In this document: piece by piece, positions 39,252-48,528 of the stretch
Numbering within the stretch: the first letter of the stretch is position 1
Layout of the letters: every line of letters starts with the position of its first letter
Source: Candidatus Alistipes stercoravium
GTDB taxonomy: Bacteria > Bacteroidota > Bacteroidia > Bacteroidales > Rikenellaceae
NCBI GenBank assembly: GCA_019119615.1
Contig: DWWQ01000059.1
Span: forward strand, 1 to 64,000
Reading direction: 5' to 3'
DNA length: 64,000 bases
Notes under the pieces: generated by a model
What the model was told of the DNA's origin: nothing
Databases searched by the model: none
The model's input: the letters and a program-made list of their open reading frames with translations, nothing else
Program-made: the position numbers and the translations under genes

Positions 39252-39273
39252 CTTCAGAAACGGCCGACAGCGG

Positions 39274-42200
39274 ATGAAGAGGATCCTGTGGATATGGTGT
39301 ATGCTGCTGCTCGCGGTCCCGGCAGGGGCCGCGGTGCGGCGCAACGTGCTCTCGAACGACAACGGGTTGTCGAACAGCTCGGTAACCTGCATCTGCCAGG
39401 ACTCCTCGGGCATGCTGTGGCTCGGAACGTGGGACGGACTGAACCGTTACGACGGTTCGGAATTCCGCGTCTACAAGTTCGAGCCCGACAATCCGAATAC
39501 GATCTCGAACAACGTCATCCGCCGCATCGTCGAGGAGCGGGCCGGCGTGCTCTGGATCGCCACCGACTACGGCATCAACCGCCTCGACGTCCGGAGCGGC
39601 CGTATCGACCGCTTCTATCCCGGCTATGAGAAGAGCAGCCCCGTCGGCGAACAGGCTTTCTGCGTGGCGGCGGCACCCGACGGTGAGGTCTTCTGTGCCT
39701 CGGCCGGTTGGGGCATCGCCCGGTATGACCGGGATGCGGGGCAGTTCGTGGCGCTCAACCTCCCGCACTTCAACTCTACGGAGGTGCGGATGCTCTGTGC
39801 GCCCGACGCCGAACACCTGCTGCTGCTCATGACCTCGGGGCGTCTGGTGCAGGCGCGCTGCGCGCCCTCCGCGTCGGGCCATGCGGAGATTGCGGAGACG
39901 GCGGAGCTGCTTCCCGGGCGGCGGGTTGCGGCGCTGTTCGAAACCTCCCGGCGGATCTATATTGCCGACGGGGACACCGTGCTCCATCTCTACGACCGTG
40001 CCGCGGGATGTATCACGGGGGAGATCCCCCTTCCGCTGCCTTCGAAGGAGCGGCTCTGCGCCCTCGCGGAATATCCCGACGGACGGCTGGTCTGCGCCTT
40101 CCAGAACTCCGATACGCGGATCTATGACCCGGCCGCGGGGACGTTCGCTCCGCTGGAGGAGCTTTCGGGAGTCCCGGTGCTTTCGCTGCTCTACGGCTCG
40201 CAGAATATCCTCTGGGCGGGCAGCGACGGACGGGGCGTTCTCAACCTCTACGAAGACGACATCGAATTCAACCGTACGGAAAACAGCCGGATGTTCGGCG
40301 AGAAGAGCGCTCCCGTGCGGTCGTTCTTCGAAAACGACCGCGGCGACCTCTACGTTGCCACGAAAGGCAACGGCATCTACGTCCTGCGGGCCGACGGCTC
40401 TTCGGGCGGGACCTACGACCGCACGAACGGCCTGGGCAATGCTTCGGTCTATGCGCTGGCCGCAGGCTACGGCGACGACCTGTTTATCGGCCACGACGGT
40501 GTGGGCCTCGACGTGCTGTCGTTCGAAACGGGGCGTCTGACGACGCTCGCACCGCTGCCGGGGAGCCGTTTCGGCTCGGTCTATGCGATCCGGCGCGACA
40601 CGGTGAACGGCCGGCTGTGGCTCGGCACGAACGGCTACGGCTTGGTTGGCCTGCGCCTCCGCGGGACGGGCGACGGCCGCTACGAGATTCTCGAACAGCG
40701 GATCTACGTCAATGACAAGGACGATGCGGCGTCGTTGAGCAACAACAATGTCTTCGCGATTGCCCCGGCCGGCGGCGGGCGCCTCTGGCTCGGCACGCGC
40801 GGCGGAGGTCTGAACCTCTTCGACCCCTCCACGGGGCGTTTCGAGGTCCACACGACCGCCACGGACACCCGTCCGATCAGCAGCAACGACATCCTCTCGC
40901 TCTATGTGAGCCGTGATTCGACGCTCTGGATCGGCACCGGCTATGGGCTCAACCGCCTGATCCGTGAAAAGGACGGGTCGATCTCCTTCCGCTGGTATAC
41001 CGAGAAGGAGGGGCTTCCCAACAATACGATCCACGGCATCCTGGAGGACGATGCGGGCGACCTGTGGTTGAGTACGAACAAGGGTCTTGCGAAGCTCGAT
41101 CCCGCGACCGGGCAGGTCGTCAGCTACTACCGTTTCAAGGCGTTGCAGAGCAACGAGTTCTCCGACGGCGCCTATTACCGCACCCCTTCGGGCGAGATGT
41201 GCTTCGGCGGTGTGGACGGCTTCAACCGCTTCGATCCCGACGACATCCACATGCGCGACTATGCGCCTCCGGTGCTGCTGCGCTCGTTTACCGTGCGCCA
41301 GAAGCCCTTGGCGGATTTCCGCACCGACGAGGAGATCACCCTCTCCTGCAACGAAAACTTCTTCAGTGTCGGGTTCTCGGCTCTGGAGTACATCCGCAAC
41401 GAGAGTTGCGAGTATGCCTACATCCTGCGGGGCTTCGACGACGACTGGGTCTACAACGGCACGGACAACACGGCGGTCTTCACCAACGTGCCTCCCGGAA
41501 ACTACGAGTTTTCGGTGCGGGCGACAAACGGCGACAAGGTCTGGAGCGACCGCGAGACGACGCTGCGCATCCGCGTGCGGCCGCCGTGGTGGAACACGAC
41601 AATGGCCTATGTGGCCTATCTGCTGCTGATCGCCGGGGCGGTCTATGCGGTCTACTTCATCGCCAACGAGCGGATCGAGCAGCGTCGCAGCCTGCTCATC
41701 GAGTCGATGAACCGGGTGCAGCAGCGCGAGAGCTACGAGGCGAAGCTGCGCTTCTTCACCTCCATCGCCCATGAGTTCTGCACGCCGCTGACGCTCATCT
41801 ACGGTTCCGGGGAGCAGCTGCTCGGCAGCTACAGCCTTGCTCCCGAGGTGGTGCGCCATGTGCGGATCATCCGCAACAACGCGGCGCGCATGCAGCGCCT
41901 GATCGGCGAGCTGATGGACTTCCGCCGCGTCGATACGGGCCACTACGAACCCCGCTTCGCCGAGGTCGATGCCGCGGAACTCCTCTCGTCAATCGTCGAT
42001 AACTTCAACGAGGTGAACGAGCAGCGGCGCATCGACCTGCGCGTCGCGCTGCCCGCAGCCGGCGTGGTGATCGTAAGCGACCGCGATGCCCTGGAGAAGA
42101 TCCTCTACAACCTCGTCTCCAACGCCTACAAATATACGCCGAAGGGAGGCTGGATCGAGGTGGCGCTGGAGGCGTCCGCCGCCCGTACGGTGTTCCGGAT

Positions 42201-43302
42201 CTCCAACTCGGGCAAGGGTATCAAGCCCGAGGATATCGGCAATGTCTTCAACCGTTTCGAGATCCTCGACAACTTCGAGCGTTCGGCCAGCGAGGGGCGC
42301 GTCATGCGCAACGGCATCGGCCTGGCGCTGGCCAAGAGCCTTGCGGAGGTGCTCTCCGGGACGCTCTCCGTGGTCAGTGAACCGGGGTCGAGCACGACCT
42401 TCACCCTCGATCTTCCCGTGTTGGGCTGCGAGCGGATTACCGCCGGGGAACCGGTGCAGGCCGACGACGCGGCTCCTTTGGCCGGGGAGGAGCTTCCCGA
42501 TACGGGGGACGAATCGGCCGCAGCCCCGTCCGTCCCGGGCGAGGCGGCGATCCTCGTTGTCGATGACGAGCAGCAGATGCGTGATCTGGTGGCCGAGATT
42601 CTCGGCGCGTCGTACACGGTGCTCCAGGCGGCCGACGGCGAGGAGGCCATCGGGATCCTCAAGCGGCGCCGTCCGGATCTGATATTGAGCGATATCAATA
42701 TGCCGCGTCTCGACGGCCTCGGGCTGCTCCGCTACCTCAAGCAGAACGAGATCACGCGCTACATACCCTTCGTCTTCCTGGCCTTCAAGACCGATGTCGA
42801 GCAGGAGATCCACGGCTATGAACTCGGCGGCGACGGCTATATCTCCAAGCCGTTCCATCCCAAGCACCTGCAGGCCGTCGTGCAGCAGATTCTCACCAAC
42901 CGCCGCTCGCTGCGCAACTACTACAATTCGGCGATCTCGACGGCCGACGTCTACGAGGGCAACACGATCGACGCCGACGACAAGAAGTTCATCGTGCAGC
43001 TCACGCGGATCATCGAGGAGAACCTCACGGACGAGAACCTTTCGCTGAATTTCCTCTGCGACAAGATGTGCGTGAGCCGCATGAGCCTCTACCGCAAGAT
43101 CAAGGAGATCACGCAGCTGACGCCGAGCGAATACATCCGCAAGGTGAAGCTCCGCCACGCCACGCACCTGCTCCGCACGACGGGCATGACGATCCAGGAG
43201 GTGATGTTCTGCTCGGGCTTCAACAACAAGTCCTACTTCTACCGCGAATTTGCGAAGGAGTACCGCATGTCGCCGCGCGAGATGCGCGAGCGGGGTGAAT
43301 AG
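39274..43302 (+). CDS. Hybrid two-component system regulator (HTCS)
   Basis: One-protein sensor and transcription factor that in Bacteroidota PULs binds a breakdown oligosaccharide in the periplasm. Order: signal peptide (1-19), two seven-bladed propellers of Reg_prop repeats about 25-690 (DSSGMLWLGTWDGLNRYDG; GVLWIATDYGINRLD), Y_Y_Y domain about 690-765, membrane helix about 778-798, HisKA with H833 in FTSIAHEFCTPL, HATPase about 940-1055, receiver about 1088-1205 with D1140 in ILSDINMPRLDG, and AraC-type HTH about 1235-1340. 1342 aa is standard. All key residues are intact. Likely targets are the GH130-SusCD operon and the next MFS gene, whose promoters share an element (inference). Confidence 0.96.
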   Translation: MKRILWIWCMLLLAVPAGAAVRRNVLSNDNGLSNSSVTCICQDSSGMLWLGTWDGLNRYDGSEFRVYKFEPDNPNTISNNVIRRIVEERAGVLWIATDYGINRLDVRSGRIDRFYPGYEKSSPVGEQAFCVAAAPDGEVFCASAGWGIARYDRDAGQFVALNLPHFNSTEVRMLCAPDAEHLLLLMTSGRLVQARCAPSASGHAEIAETAELLPGRRVAALFETSRRIYIADGDTVLHLYDRAAGCITGEIPLPLPSKERLCALAEYPDGRLVCAFQNSDTRIYDPAAGTFAPLEELSGVPVLSLLYGSQNILWAGSDGRGVLNLYEDDIEFNRTENSRMFGEKSAPVRSFFENDRGDLYVATKGNGIYVLRADGSSGGTYDRTNGLGNASVYALAAGYGDDLFIGHDGVGLDVLSFETGRLTTLAPLPGSRFGSVYAIRRDTVNGRLWLGTNGYGLVGLRLRGTGDGRYEILEQRIYVNDKDDAASLSNNNVFAIAPAGGGRLWLGTRGGGLNLFDPSTGRFEVHTTATDTRPISSNDILSLYVSRDSTLWIGTGYGLNRLIREKDGSISFRWYTEKEGLPNNTIHGILEDDAGDLWLSTNKGLAKLDPATGQVVSYYRFKALQSNEFSDGAYYRTPSGEMCFGGVDGFNRFDPDDIHMRDYAPPVLLRSFTVRQKPLADFRTDEEITLSCNENFFSVGFSALEYIRNESCEYAYILRGFDDDWVYNGTDNTAVFTNVPPGNYEFSVRATNGDKVWSDRETTLRIRVRPPWWNTTMAYVAYLLLIAGAVYAVYFIANERIEQRRSLLIESMNRVQQRESYEAKLRFFTSIAHEFCTPLTLIYGSGEQLLGSYSLAPEVVRHVRIIRNNAARMQRLIGELMDFRRVDTGHYEPRFAEVDAAELLSSIVDNFNEVNEQRRIDLRVALPAAGVVIVSDRDALEKILYNLVSNAYKYTPKGGWIEVALEASAARTVFRISNSGKGIKPEDIGNVFNRFEILDNFERSASEGRVMRNGIGLALAKSLAEVLSGTLSVVSEPGSSTTFTLDLPVLGCERITAGEPVQADDAAPLAGEELPDTGDESAAAPSVPGEAAILVVDDEQQMRDLVAEILGASYTVLQAADGEEAIGILKRRRPDLILSDINMPRLDGLGLLRYLKQNEITRYIPFVFLAFKTDVEQEIHGYELGGDGYISKPFHPKHLQAVVQQILTNRRSLRNYYNSAISTADVYEGNTIDADDKKFIVQLTRIIEENLTDENLSLNFLCDKMCVSRMSLYRKIKEITQLTPSEYIRKVKLRHATHLLRTTGMTIQEVMFCSGFNNKSYFYREFAKEYRMSPREMRERGE

Positions 43303-43347
43303 GGCTCCGCAGCGTCGTTTTCTCACGTTACCATACGAAACGGATAT

Positions 43348-43386
43348 AATAGTGTACTTCCGGCGGCCGGGGGTATACTATTTTTG
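43348..43386 (+). promoter_or_regulatory. Promoter of the second MFS gene with ATAGTGTAC/GTATACTAT dyad
   Basis: Exact -7 box TATTTTTG at 43379-43386. AATAGTGTAC (43348-43357) and its near-perfect inverse GTATACTATT (43373-43382) flank 15 nt; the second half overlaps the -7 box. ATAGTGTAC ends 21 nt before the -7 box, the same spacing as ATAGTATAC at the GH130 operon. Confidence 0.6.
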
Positions 43387-43409
43387 TTGTGCGATACCAA
43401 ACTACTGAC

Positions 43410-44693
43410 ATGAAAGAAGCCACAGCCGCCGGCCCGAAGCACGGTGTGTTCTACCGGGTCCTGTCGGAATTCAGACACTTCGGCACCTATCCGTTCAACA
43501 TGCGGATCCTGCTGATGACGAACATGCTCTACGCCTTCGTCCTTCCGGTCGTCGAGCTCTTCGTCGGCACCTATATCATGCGCAACAGCTCGGAACTGGC
43601 CTACGTCGTGGGCTACCAGCTGGCCGTCTATACGGGCATCCCGATCACCTTCCTCATCAACGGATTCCTGATGCGCCGCATCCGCATCTCGCACCTCTAT
43701 TCGTTCGGCATGCTGTTGAGCGGCGTCTCGATGGCGGTGATGATGTCGCTCGAGACGCTCGAACTGGGCGGAATCATCCTCGCGGGCCTCATCATGGGCC
43801 TCTCGTACGGATTTTTCTGGGCCAACCGCGACTTCCTGGCCCTGGCCTCGACCGACGACGGCAACCGCAACTACTACTACGGACTGGAAAGCTTTTTCAA
43901 TACGGTGGCCAGCGTCGTCGTGCCGGGCATGATCGGGGCCTTCCTCGGTGCCACGGCCGACCACGGCTGGTTTGCGGGCAACATCAACTTTGCCTACAAG
44001 CTCGTTACGCTCTTCGTCTTCGTGCTGACGATCATCGCCTCGGCGGTCGTTACGCGGGGCCGCTTCGCCGAACCGAAGCACGAACGCTTCATCTTCCGGC
44101 ACTTCGACGCCCTCTGGCGGCGGATGATGCGCCTCGCCGTGCTGAAGGGCATCGCCCAGGGCTACATCGTTACGGCCCCCTCGATGCTCGTCATGACGCT
44201 CGTGGGCAACGAGACGACGCTCGGCACCCTGCAGTCGATCGGCGCCATCGTCTCGGCCGTGCTGCTCTACCTGCTGGGGCGCTTCACCACCTCGCGCCAC
44301 CGCGTGGCGATCTTCTCCGCGGGTCTGCTGCTCTTCGCCCTCGGCGGGGCCTTCAATGCCGTGCTCTACTCCGCAACGGGCGTGATCGTCTTCATGCTGT
44401 GCCTCGTGCTCGGCCGTCCGCTGATGGACCTGGGCTACTTCCCGATCCAGCTGCGCGTGATCGACTGCGTAAGCCGCAAGGAGCGCCGCAACTCCTACGC
44501 CTACATCTTCATCCACGAGTTCGCGCTCTACCTGGGCCGTTTCTTCGGCTGCGGACTCTTCATCGTACTGACCCTCACCGTTTCGGACACCTTCGCGATC
44601 CGCTATGCCCTGCTCATCATCGGCATCATCCAGCTGATCTCGATCGTCATATCACGGAATATCACCCGCACGCTCGACCGCAGCGGGTGCTGA
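43410..44693 (+). CDS. MFS transporter of the mannose-rich PUL
   Basis: Predicted inner-membrane importer of mono- or oligosaccharides from the periplasm. About 12 helices; loop and helix blocks include FLMRRIRISHLYSFGMLLSG, GLSYGFFWANRDFLALAST and VLGRPLMDLGYFPIQLRVID. No signal peptide. ATG at 43410 was chosen over an in-frame GTG at 43389, which overlaps the predicted transcription start. 427 aa. It follows the HTCS gene but has its own promoter. It is unlike the MFS of the starch PUL in sequence. Confidence 0.85.
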   Translation: MKEATAAGPKHGVFYRVLSEFRHFGTYPFNMRILLMTNMLYAFVLPVVELFVGTYIMRNSSELAYVVGYQLAVYTGIPITFLINGFLMRRIRISHLYSFGMLLSGVSMAVMMSLETLELGGIILAGLIMGLSYGFFWANRDFLALASTDDGNRNYYYGLESFFNTVASVVVPGMIGAFLGATADHGWFAGNINFAYKLVTLFVFVLTIIASAVVTRGRFAEPKHERFIFRHFDALWRRMMRLAVLKGIAQGYIVTAPSMLVMTLVGNETTLGTLQSIGAIVSAVLLYLLGRFTTSRHRVAIFSAGLLLFALGGAFNAVLYSATGVIVFMLCLVLGRPLMDLGYFPIQLRVIDCVSRKERRNSYAYIFIHEFALYLGRFFGCGLFIVLTLTVSDTFAIRYALLIIGIIQLISIVISRNITRTLDRSGC

Positions 44694-44700
44694 TCGGAAC

Positions 44701-44734
44701 CGTCGCTGCGGCGGCCATCCGTCGCCGCACGACG
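44701..44734 (+). terminator. Hairpin after the second MFS gene
   Basis: Stem CGTCG (44701-44705) with CGACG (44730-44734), and TGCGGCG (44707-44713) with CGCCGCA (44723-44729), one bulged C. It starts 8 nt after the MFS stop. It has no T-run, so it is a probable 3'-end structure rather than a proven terminator. Confidence 0.5.
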
Positions 44735-44881
44735 TGATAGAGTATCTCATATGTTTAGGTTTTGGCTGGGGACGTCAGCGCCGTGAGGCAGCCGATGTCT
44801 CCTTTTTTGTGCGCACGGGTGTACGGTCCCGCACGGGCCGGGAACGGGCTTCCGGGGCCGCTGCCGACCCGTCGCGGTACG

Positions 44882-44919
44882 AAAAAAGATCCGGGAGCCG
44901 CCCGCAGGCGCTCCCGGAT
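44882..44919 (-). terminator. Intrinsic terminator of the GH38/GH92 operon
   Basis: A perfect 10-bp stem, ATCCGGGAGC (44889-44898) with GCTCCCGGAT (44910-44919), followed on the minus strand by CTTTTTT (44882-44888). It starts 29 nt past the stop of the last operon gene (44948). Confidence 0.85.
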
Positions 44920-44947
44920 TCGGAAGAAGGGTATTTTCGAGTGGGTA

Positions 44948-46327
44948 TCAGAGTTTGCGGAGCTCGATCTTCCGCACGACGGGTTTGTTGATGCGGTAGA
45001 TCTGGTCGATGAGCAGCTCCTGCTCCCGTTCGCGCGCCTCGCGTACGGCCGGGTGCATGAGTTTCGAGTAGTTTTCGCGGTGCATGCCGACCCAGCCGTT
45101 GTTGCTCTTCTCGCGGTCGAGGACCTCCACGGCGTGGCGGTCATTGGCATCGAGCAGCCCGTGGTCCTGGAAGAAGTCGTACTGCATCCAGGCGTAGTCG
45201 CGGAAGTTGCGCTCGATCTCCCAGCGGTATTCGTTCAGGTGCATCACGGCGAGGGCCTGCTGGTACTGCGGGGTCCAGACGATCTCGGCGAGGTTGATAC
45301 CCTCGGCCAGTTCCTCGGCGCTCCACGAGCCGATCTGTTCGCCGTCGATGCATACGGCGTAGGTGCCCTTGAGCCCCTTGACCGTGAGCATCTCGCGGTT
45401 CATCTCCTCGACGAACGGTACGAGCTTGGCGGCGTTGGCCTGTCCGCGCTTCATACCCCAGCCGTGGGCCACGGTGTCCATCGGGTAGGGCAGGGCGTTG
45501 GCCAGGTAGTCGAACGAGAGGTTGCGGCCCGCCTTCCGGAGGTTCGTGATTTCGCAGTTCCCGGCCTTGAGTATCTCCTTTCTGGCAGCGTCGATGCGGA
45601 TGTCGGCAACCTCCTTGCCGGCGAATCCCTGTGCCTTGAGGAAGAGGTAGGCCATGACCATGTGTCCGTCGTTGTCGGGGTGCACGCGATCGCCTCCCGT
45701 AAGCGTAAAGCCCGGATCGATGGCCTGCTGTTGCTCGCCGACTTCGGTCAGCGGGGCATTGTAGTCGATGAACTCCCAGCCGTGGGCTGCGGCCGACTCC
45801 TTCTGGAAGGCCACGACGCGGCGCATGACGGCATTCTTGCCGCGGAAGGGTACGTTGCCCTCGATCTTCGCCGTCTCGTCATAGGGCGAGCTGCCGATCA
45901 TCACCACACGCACGCCGTCGAGACCCTCGAGGCGCTGCTCCATCTTTTTGTAATTCTCCAGACACTCCTGGTAGCGGGCTTCGCCGTAGGCCTCGGGGTT
46001 GTCGCCGTTGTACTCGAAATAGCCCGTGTCGTTCATACCGAAGGTTACGGTGAGCACCGTCGGGCGCTTGCTGAAGACGTCGCCGTCGAGGCGTTTGTTC
46101 ATCATGCCGGCGGTCTCGCCGCCGATGCCGGCGTTGTACATGCGCACGTTCATGTACGGGAAGCGCGTCATGTAGTAGAGCCAGATGTAGGAGTGGTAGT
46201 GGCCGCCGTCGGTGATGCTGTTGCCCAGGTAGACGACGCGGTCGCCCTCCTTGAAGGGCGCGATGGTCTGCGCCGTGGCGGTGCTGCCGAGCAGGGCCGC
46301 CGCAAGGATCCATGCGATTTTTTTCAT
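44948..46327 (-). CDS. SGNH/GDSL hydrolase, last gene of the GH92 operon
   Basis: Probable periplasmic esterase. Signal MKKIAWILAAALLGSTATAQ from ATG 46327 (an ATG 30 nt upstream adds a polar stretch and is less likely). SGNH blocks: S37 in YLGNSITDGG, NAGIGGETAG, TFGMNDTGYF, and DRVHPDNDGH with D and H three apart. An additional C-terminal region of about 200 residues (from about 255) with no recognised fold makes it 459 aa, roughly twice the minimal SGNH size. It is 22 nt downstream of the third GH92 gene. Substrate may be an acyl group on mannose (inference). Confidence 0.87.
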   Translation of the reverse strand: MKKIAWILAAALLGSTATAQTIAPFKEGDRVVYLGNSITDGGHYHSYIWLYYMTRFPYMNVRMYNAGIGGETAGMMNKRLDGDVFSKRPTVLTVTFGMNDTGYFEYNGDNPEAYGEARYQECLENYKKMEQRLEGLDGVRVVMIGSSPYDETAKIEGNVPFRGKNAVMRRVVAFQKESAAAHGWEFIDYNAPLTEVGEQQQAIDPGFTLTGGDRVHPDNDGHMVMAYLFLKAQGFAGKEVADIRIDAARKEILKAGNCEITNLRKAGRNLSFDYLANALPYPMDTVAHGWGMKRGQANAAKLVPFVEEMNREMLTVKGLKGTYAVCIDGEQIGSWSAEELAEGINLAEIVWTPQYQQALAVMHLNEYRWEIERNFRDYAWMQYDFFQDHGLLDANDRHAVEVLDREKSNNGWVGMHRENYSKLMHPAVREAREREQELLIDQIYRINKPVVRKIELRKL

Positions 46328-46349
46328 GTCATATCGGTTTTTAGGTCTG

Positions 46350-48518
46350 TTATTCATACGAGGGGGGCAGGTTGTCGCGGCCCCATGCGCCGGAGGGCTT
46401 CGCGGCCGTCGAGTAGTCGATCTCGGCGCCGTCGGCCAGCGCCTTCCAGTCGATCCACGCCCGGTCGAGGGGCTTGCCGTCGAGGCGTACGCCCGTGGTG
46501 TAGATCCGGCTTTCGGAGCCGCCGCGGATCGTCAGGTCGCCGCCCTTGAGGTGGAAGGTGATCCGCTCGAAGAGGGGCGTGCTGAGCGTGAAGCCTCCGA
46601 CACCCGGGATCATCGGGTAGAGCCCTGCGCAGGCGAAGACGTACCAGGCGCCCATCGTCCCCAGGTCGTCGTTGCCTGGAAGACCGTCCACAGCGCTCGA
46701 ATACTGTTCGTCGAGCGTGCGGCGGATCACCTCCGAGGCCTTGTCGGGGCGCCCCACCCAGTTGTAGACCCACGGTATGTGGAAGCTGGGCTCGTTGCCC
46801 GCAGCGAACCACGGGTCGTTGTAGCCGGCGTCGAGGCGCACGAAGAACTCGTCGAGGCGCCGCTCGGCCGCCTCCCGGCCGCCGATCGTCTCGATCAGTC
46901 CGCCCAGGTTGTAGGGAACCATCCAGAAGTAGTTCTTGTAGGTCGATTCGCGCCAGTCGTCGCCGAGCGGCTTCCAGCTGCCGTCGGCGTTGCGCGACTG
47001 CAGCCACCCCGTCTCGGGGTTGTAGAGGTTGCGCCACGAGCGGGCGAAATGGAAGTAGCGCCAGCTGGCGAACTCGTCGCCCACGGCATGCAGCGCGAAC
47101 TGCCCGATGGCAAAGTCCGCGGAGGTGTATTCGAGCTGTTCGGAGGCGTTCCAGTATCCCTTGTCGAGGTACTGCCGCAGTCCGGGGCGCTCCTCGACCT
47201 GCTGCGAGCGGGCGCCGGGCTTTTCGGCGTTCACGCGCATGATCTGGAAGAGCGGATAGGGGTCGTAGTCCCGGGCTCCGAAGGCCCAGGCATTCGCCAC
47301 GAGGATCGGCGTGGGGTCGCCCTGCATGACTCCCGTCTCGATGTTGGCCATCACCCAGCGGGGGAAGGCGCCGCCCGACTGCTCGGCAAAGTCGCGGTGC
47401 GAGAGCACGACGTCCGACGCCACGTCGGGGAAGAGCATCGCCAGCAGCTGGATCTGCGTGCGGTAGGTGTCCCAGTTGCTGAACGACGTGTACTGGCGGC
47501 TGCGCGTGCGGTGGATGCGGAAGTCGGCGCCCATGTACTCGCCGTTCACGTCGCTGCAGAGGTTCGGGTGGATCATCGCCCGGTAGAGGTGCATGTAGAA
47601 CTGCCCGATGCGGTCGGGGTTCGTGCCCTCGACCTCGATGCGGCCCAGCACGTCGTTCCACGCCTGCTCGGCGGCCTGCTGCACGGCGGCGAAGTCCCAC
47701 GAGGCGTTCTCCGCACGGAGGTTTTCGCGGGCATTCTCCACCGAGACGTACGAGACGCCGATGCGGTACTGGATCGTGCGGCCCCGCTTCAGGTCGAAGG
47801 TGAAATAGACGCCCGACTCGGCGCCCTCGGCGAAGCGGCCGCCGCGCGTGAGCGTGTCGTCCTTCCAGATGCCCGTTTCGGCGGCCTCGGTGTCGAATTC
47901 GGCGACGAAATAGACCTTGTAGGGGGTGCGGATGCCGCAGAAGTTGCCGCCCTCGGCATAGCCCTCGCAGCTTGCGGGCCCCGTGATGACGACGGCCGCG
48001 CGGTCGATCGGCGTCGCGGCGACGCCCGCGCCGATGATGACCGTGCCGAAAGCATCCTCCGCGGGGTATTCATAACGGGCCATGCCCGTGCGCGGGGTTA
48101 CCGTAAGGTGCGCCCGGACGCGCTCCTCGACCGTGGCTTCGTAGTAGCCGGCATGCCCGGCCTCCTGCGAGACATCGACACGGTGTTCGAGGATGTTGCC
48201 CGGCGAGACGTCGAGGCGTCCCGGCAGCGGGAAGGTGGGGAAGTTGCCCATGTGGGCGCAGCCTCCGCCGCTGAGCTGGTTGATGACGAAGCCGCCCCGC
48301 TTCGAAAAGTAGGTGGGGGTGAACTGCACCATGCCGAAGGGGTAGGTGGCTCCCGGGTAGAGGTATCCCGAGGTGAGCCCCACGCCCTGCGTGCCGGTGA
48401 AGACATTGACCTGCAGGGCGCGGTTCGGCGCCGGCTCCTGGGCCCGTGCGGGCCCGTGTGCGAAGAGCAGACTGCCGGCGAGGACCGCTGCGGTGATTTT
48501 CAGTGTGCGTGCGAACAT
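46350..48518 (-). CDS. GH92 exo-alpha-mannosidase (third of three)
   Basis: Calcium-dependent inverting exo-alpha-mannosidase, periplasmic. Signal MFARTLKITAAVLAGSLLFAHGPARA. N-terminal beta-sandwich about 30-255 (VNVFTGTQGVGLTSGYLYPG ATYPFGMVQFTP region), then the alpha6/alpha6 barrel. The acid Glu is present as E576 in GNEPSFHIPW and the base region is GLPGNDDLGTMGAWYV. 722 aa is typical. Linkage preference (alpha-1,2, 1,3 or 1,6) cannot be told. It lies 10 nt downstream of the second GH92 and 22 nt upstream of the SGNH gene. Confidence 0.93.
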   Translation of the reverse strand: MFARTLKITAAVLAGSLLFAHGPARAQEPAPNRALQVNVFTGTQGVGLTSGYLYPGATYPFGMVQFTPTYFSKRGGFVINQLSGGGCAHMGNFPTFPLPGRLDVSPGNILEHRVDVSQEAGHAGYYEATVEERVRAHLTVTPRTGMARYEYPAEDAFGTVIIGAGVAATPIDRAAVVITGPASCEGYAEGGNFCGIRTPYKVYFVAEFDTEAAETGIWKDDTLTRGGRFAEGAESGVYFTFDLKRGRTIQYRIGVSYVSVENARENLRAENASWDFAAVQQAAEQAWNDVLGRIEVEGTNPDRIGQFYMHLYRAMIHPNLCSDVNGEYMGADFRIHRTRSRQYTSFSNWDTYRTQIQLLAMLFPDVASDVVLSHRDFAEQSGGAFPRWVMANIETGVMQGDPTPILVANAWAFGARDYDPYPLFQIMRVNAEKPGARSQQVEERPGLRQYLDKGYWNASEQLEYTSADFAIGQFALHAVGDEFASWRYFHFARSWRNLYNPETGWLQSRNADGSWKPLGDDWRESTYKNYFWMVPYNLGGLIETIGGREAAERRLDEFFVRLDAGYNDPWFAAGNEPSFHIPWVYNWVGRPDKASEVIRRTLDEQYSSAVDGLPGNDDLGTMGAWYVFACAGLYPMIPGVGGFTLSTPLFERITFHLKGGDLTIRGGSESRIYTTGVRLDGKPLDRAWIDWKALADGAEIDYSTAAKPSGAWGRDNLPPSYE

Positions 48519-48528
48519 GACGGTTGTT

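Noticed and set aside
43410..44693. Horizontal acquisition of the MFS and PUL genes
   Set aside because: Base composition and codon use match the surrounding genes, and no integrase, transposase, tRNA junction or direct repeats were found. Only the gene at the right edge differs.
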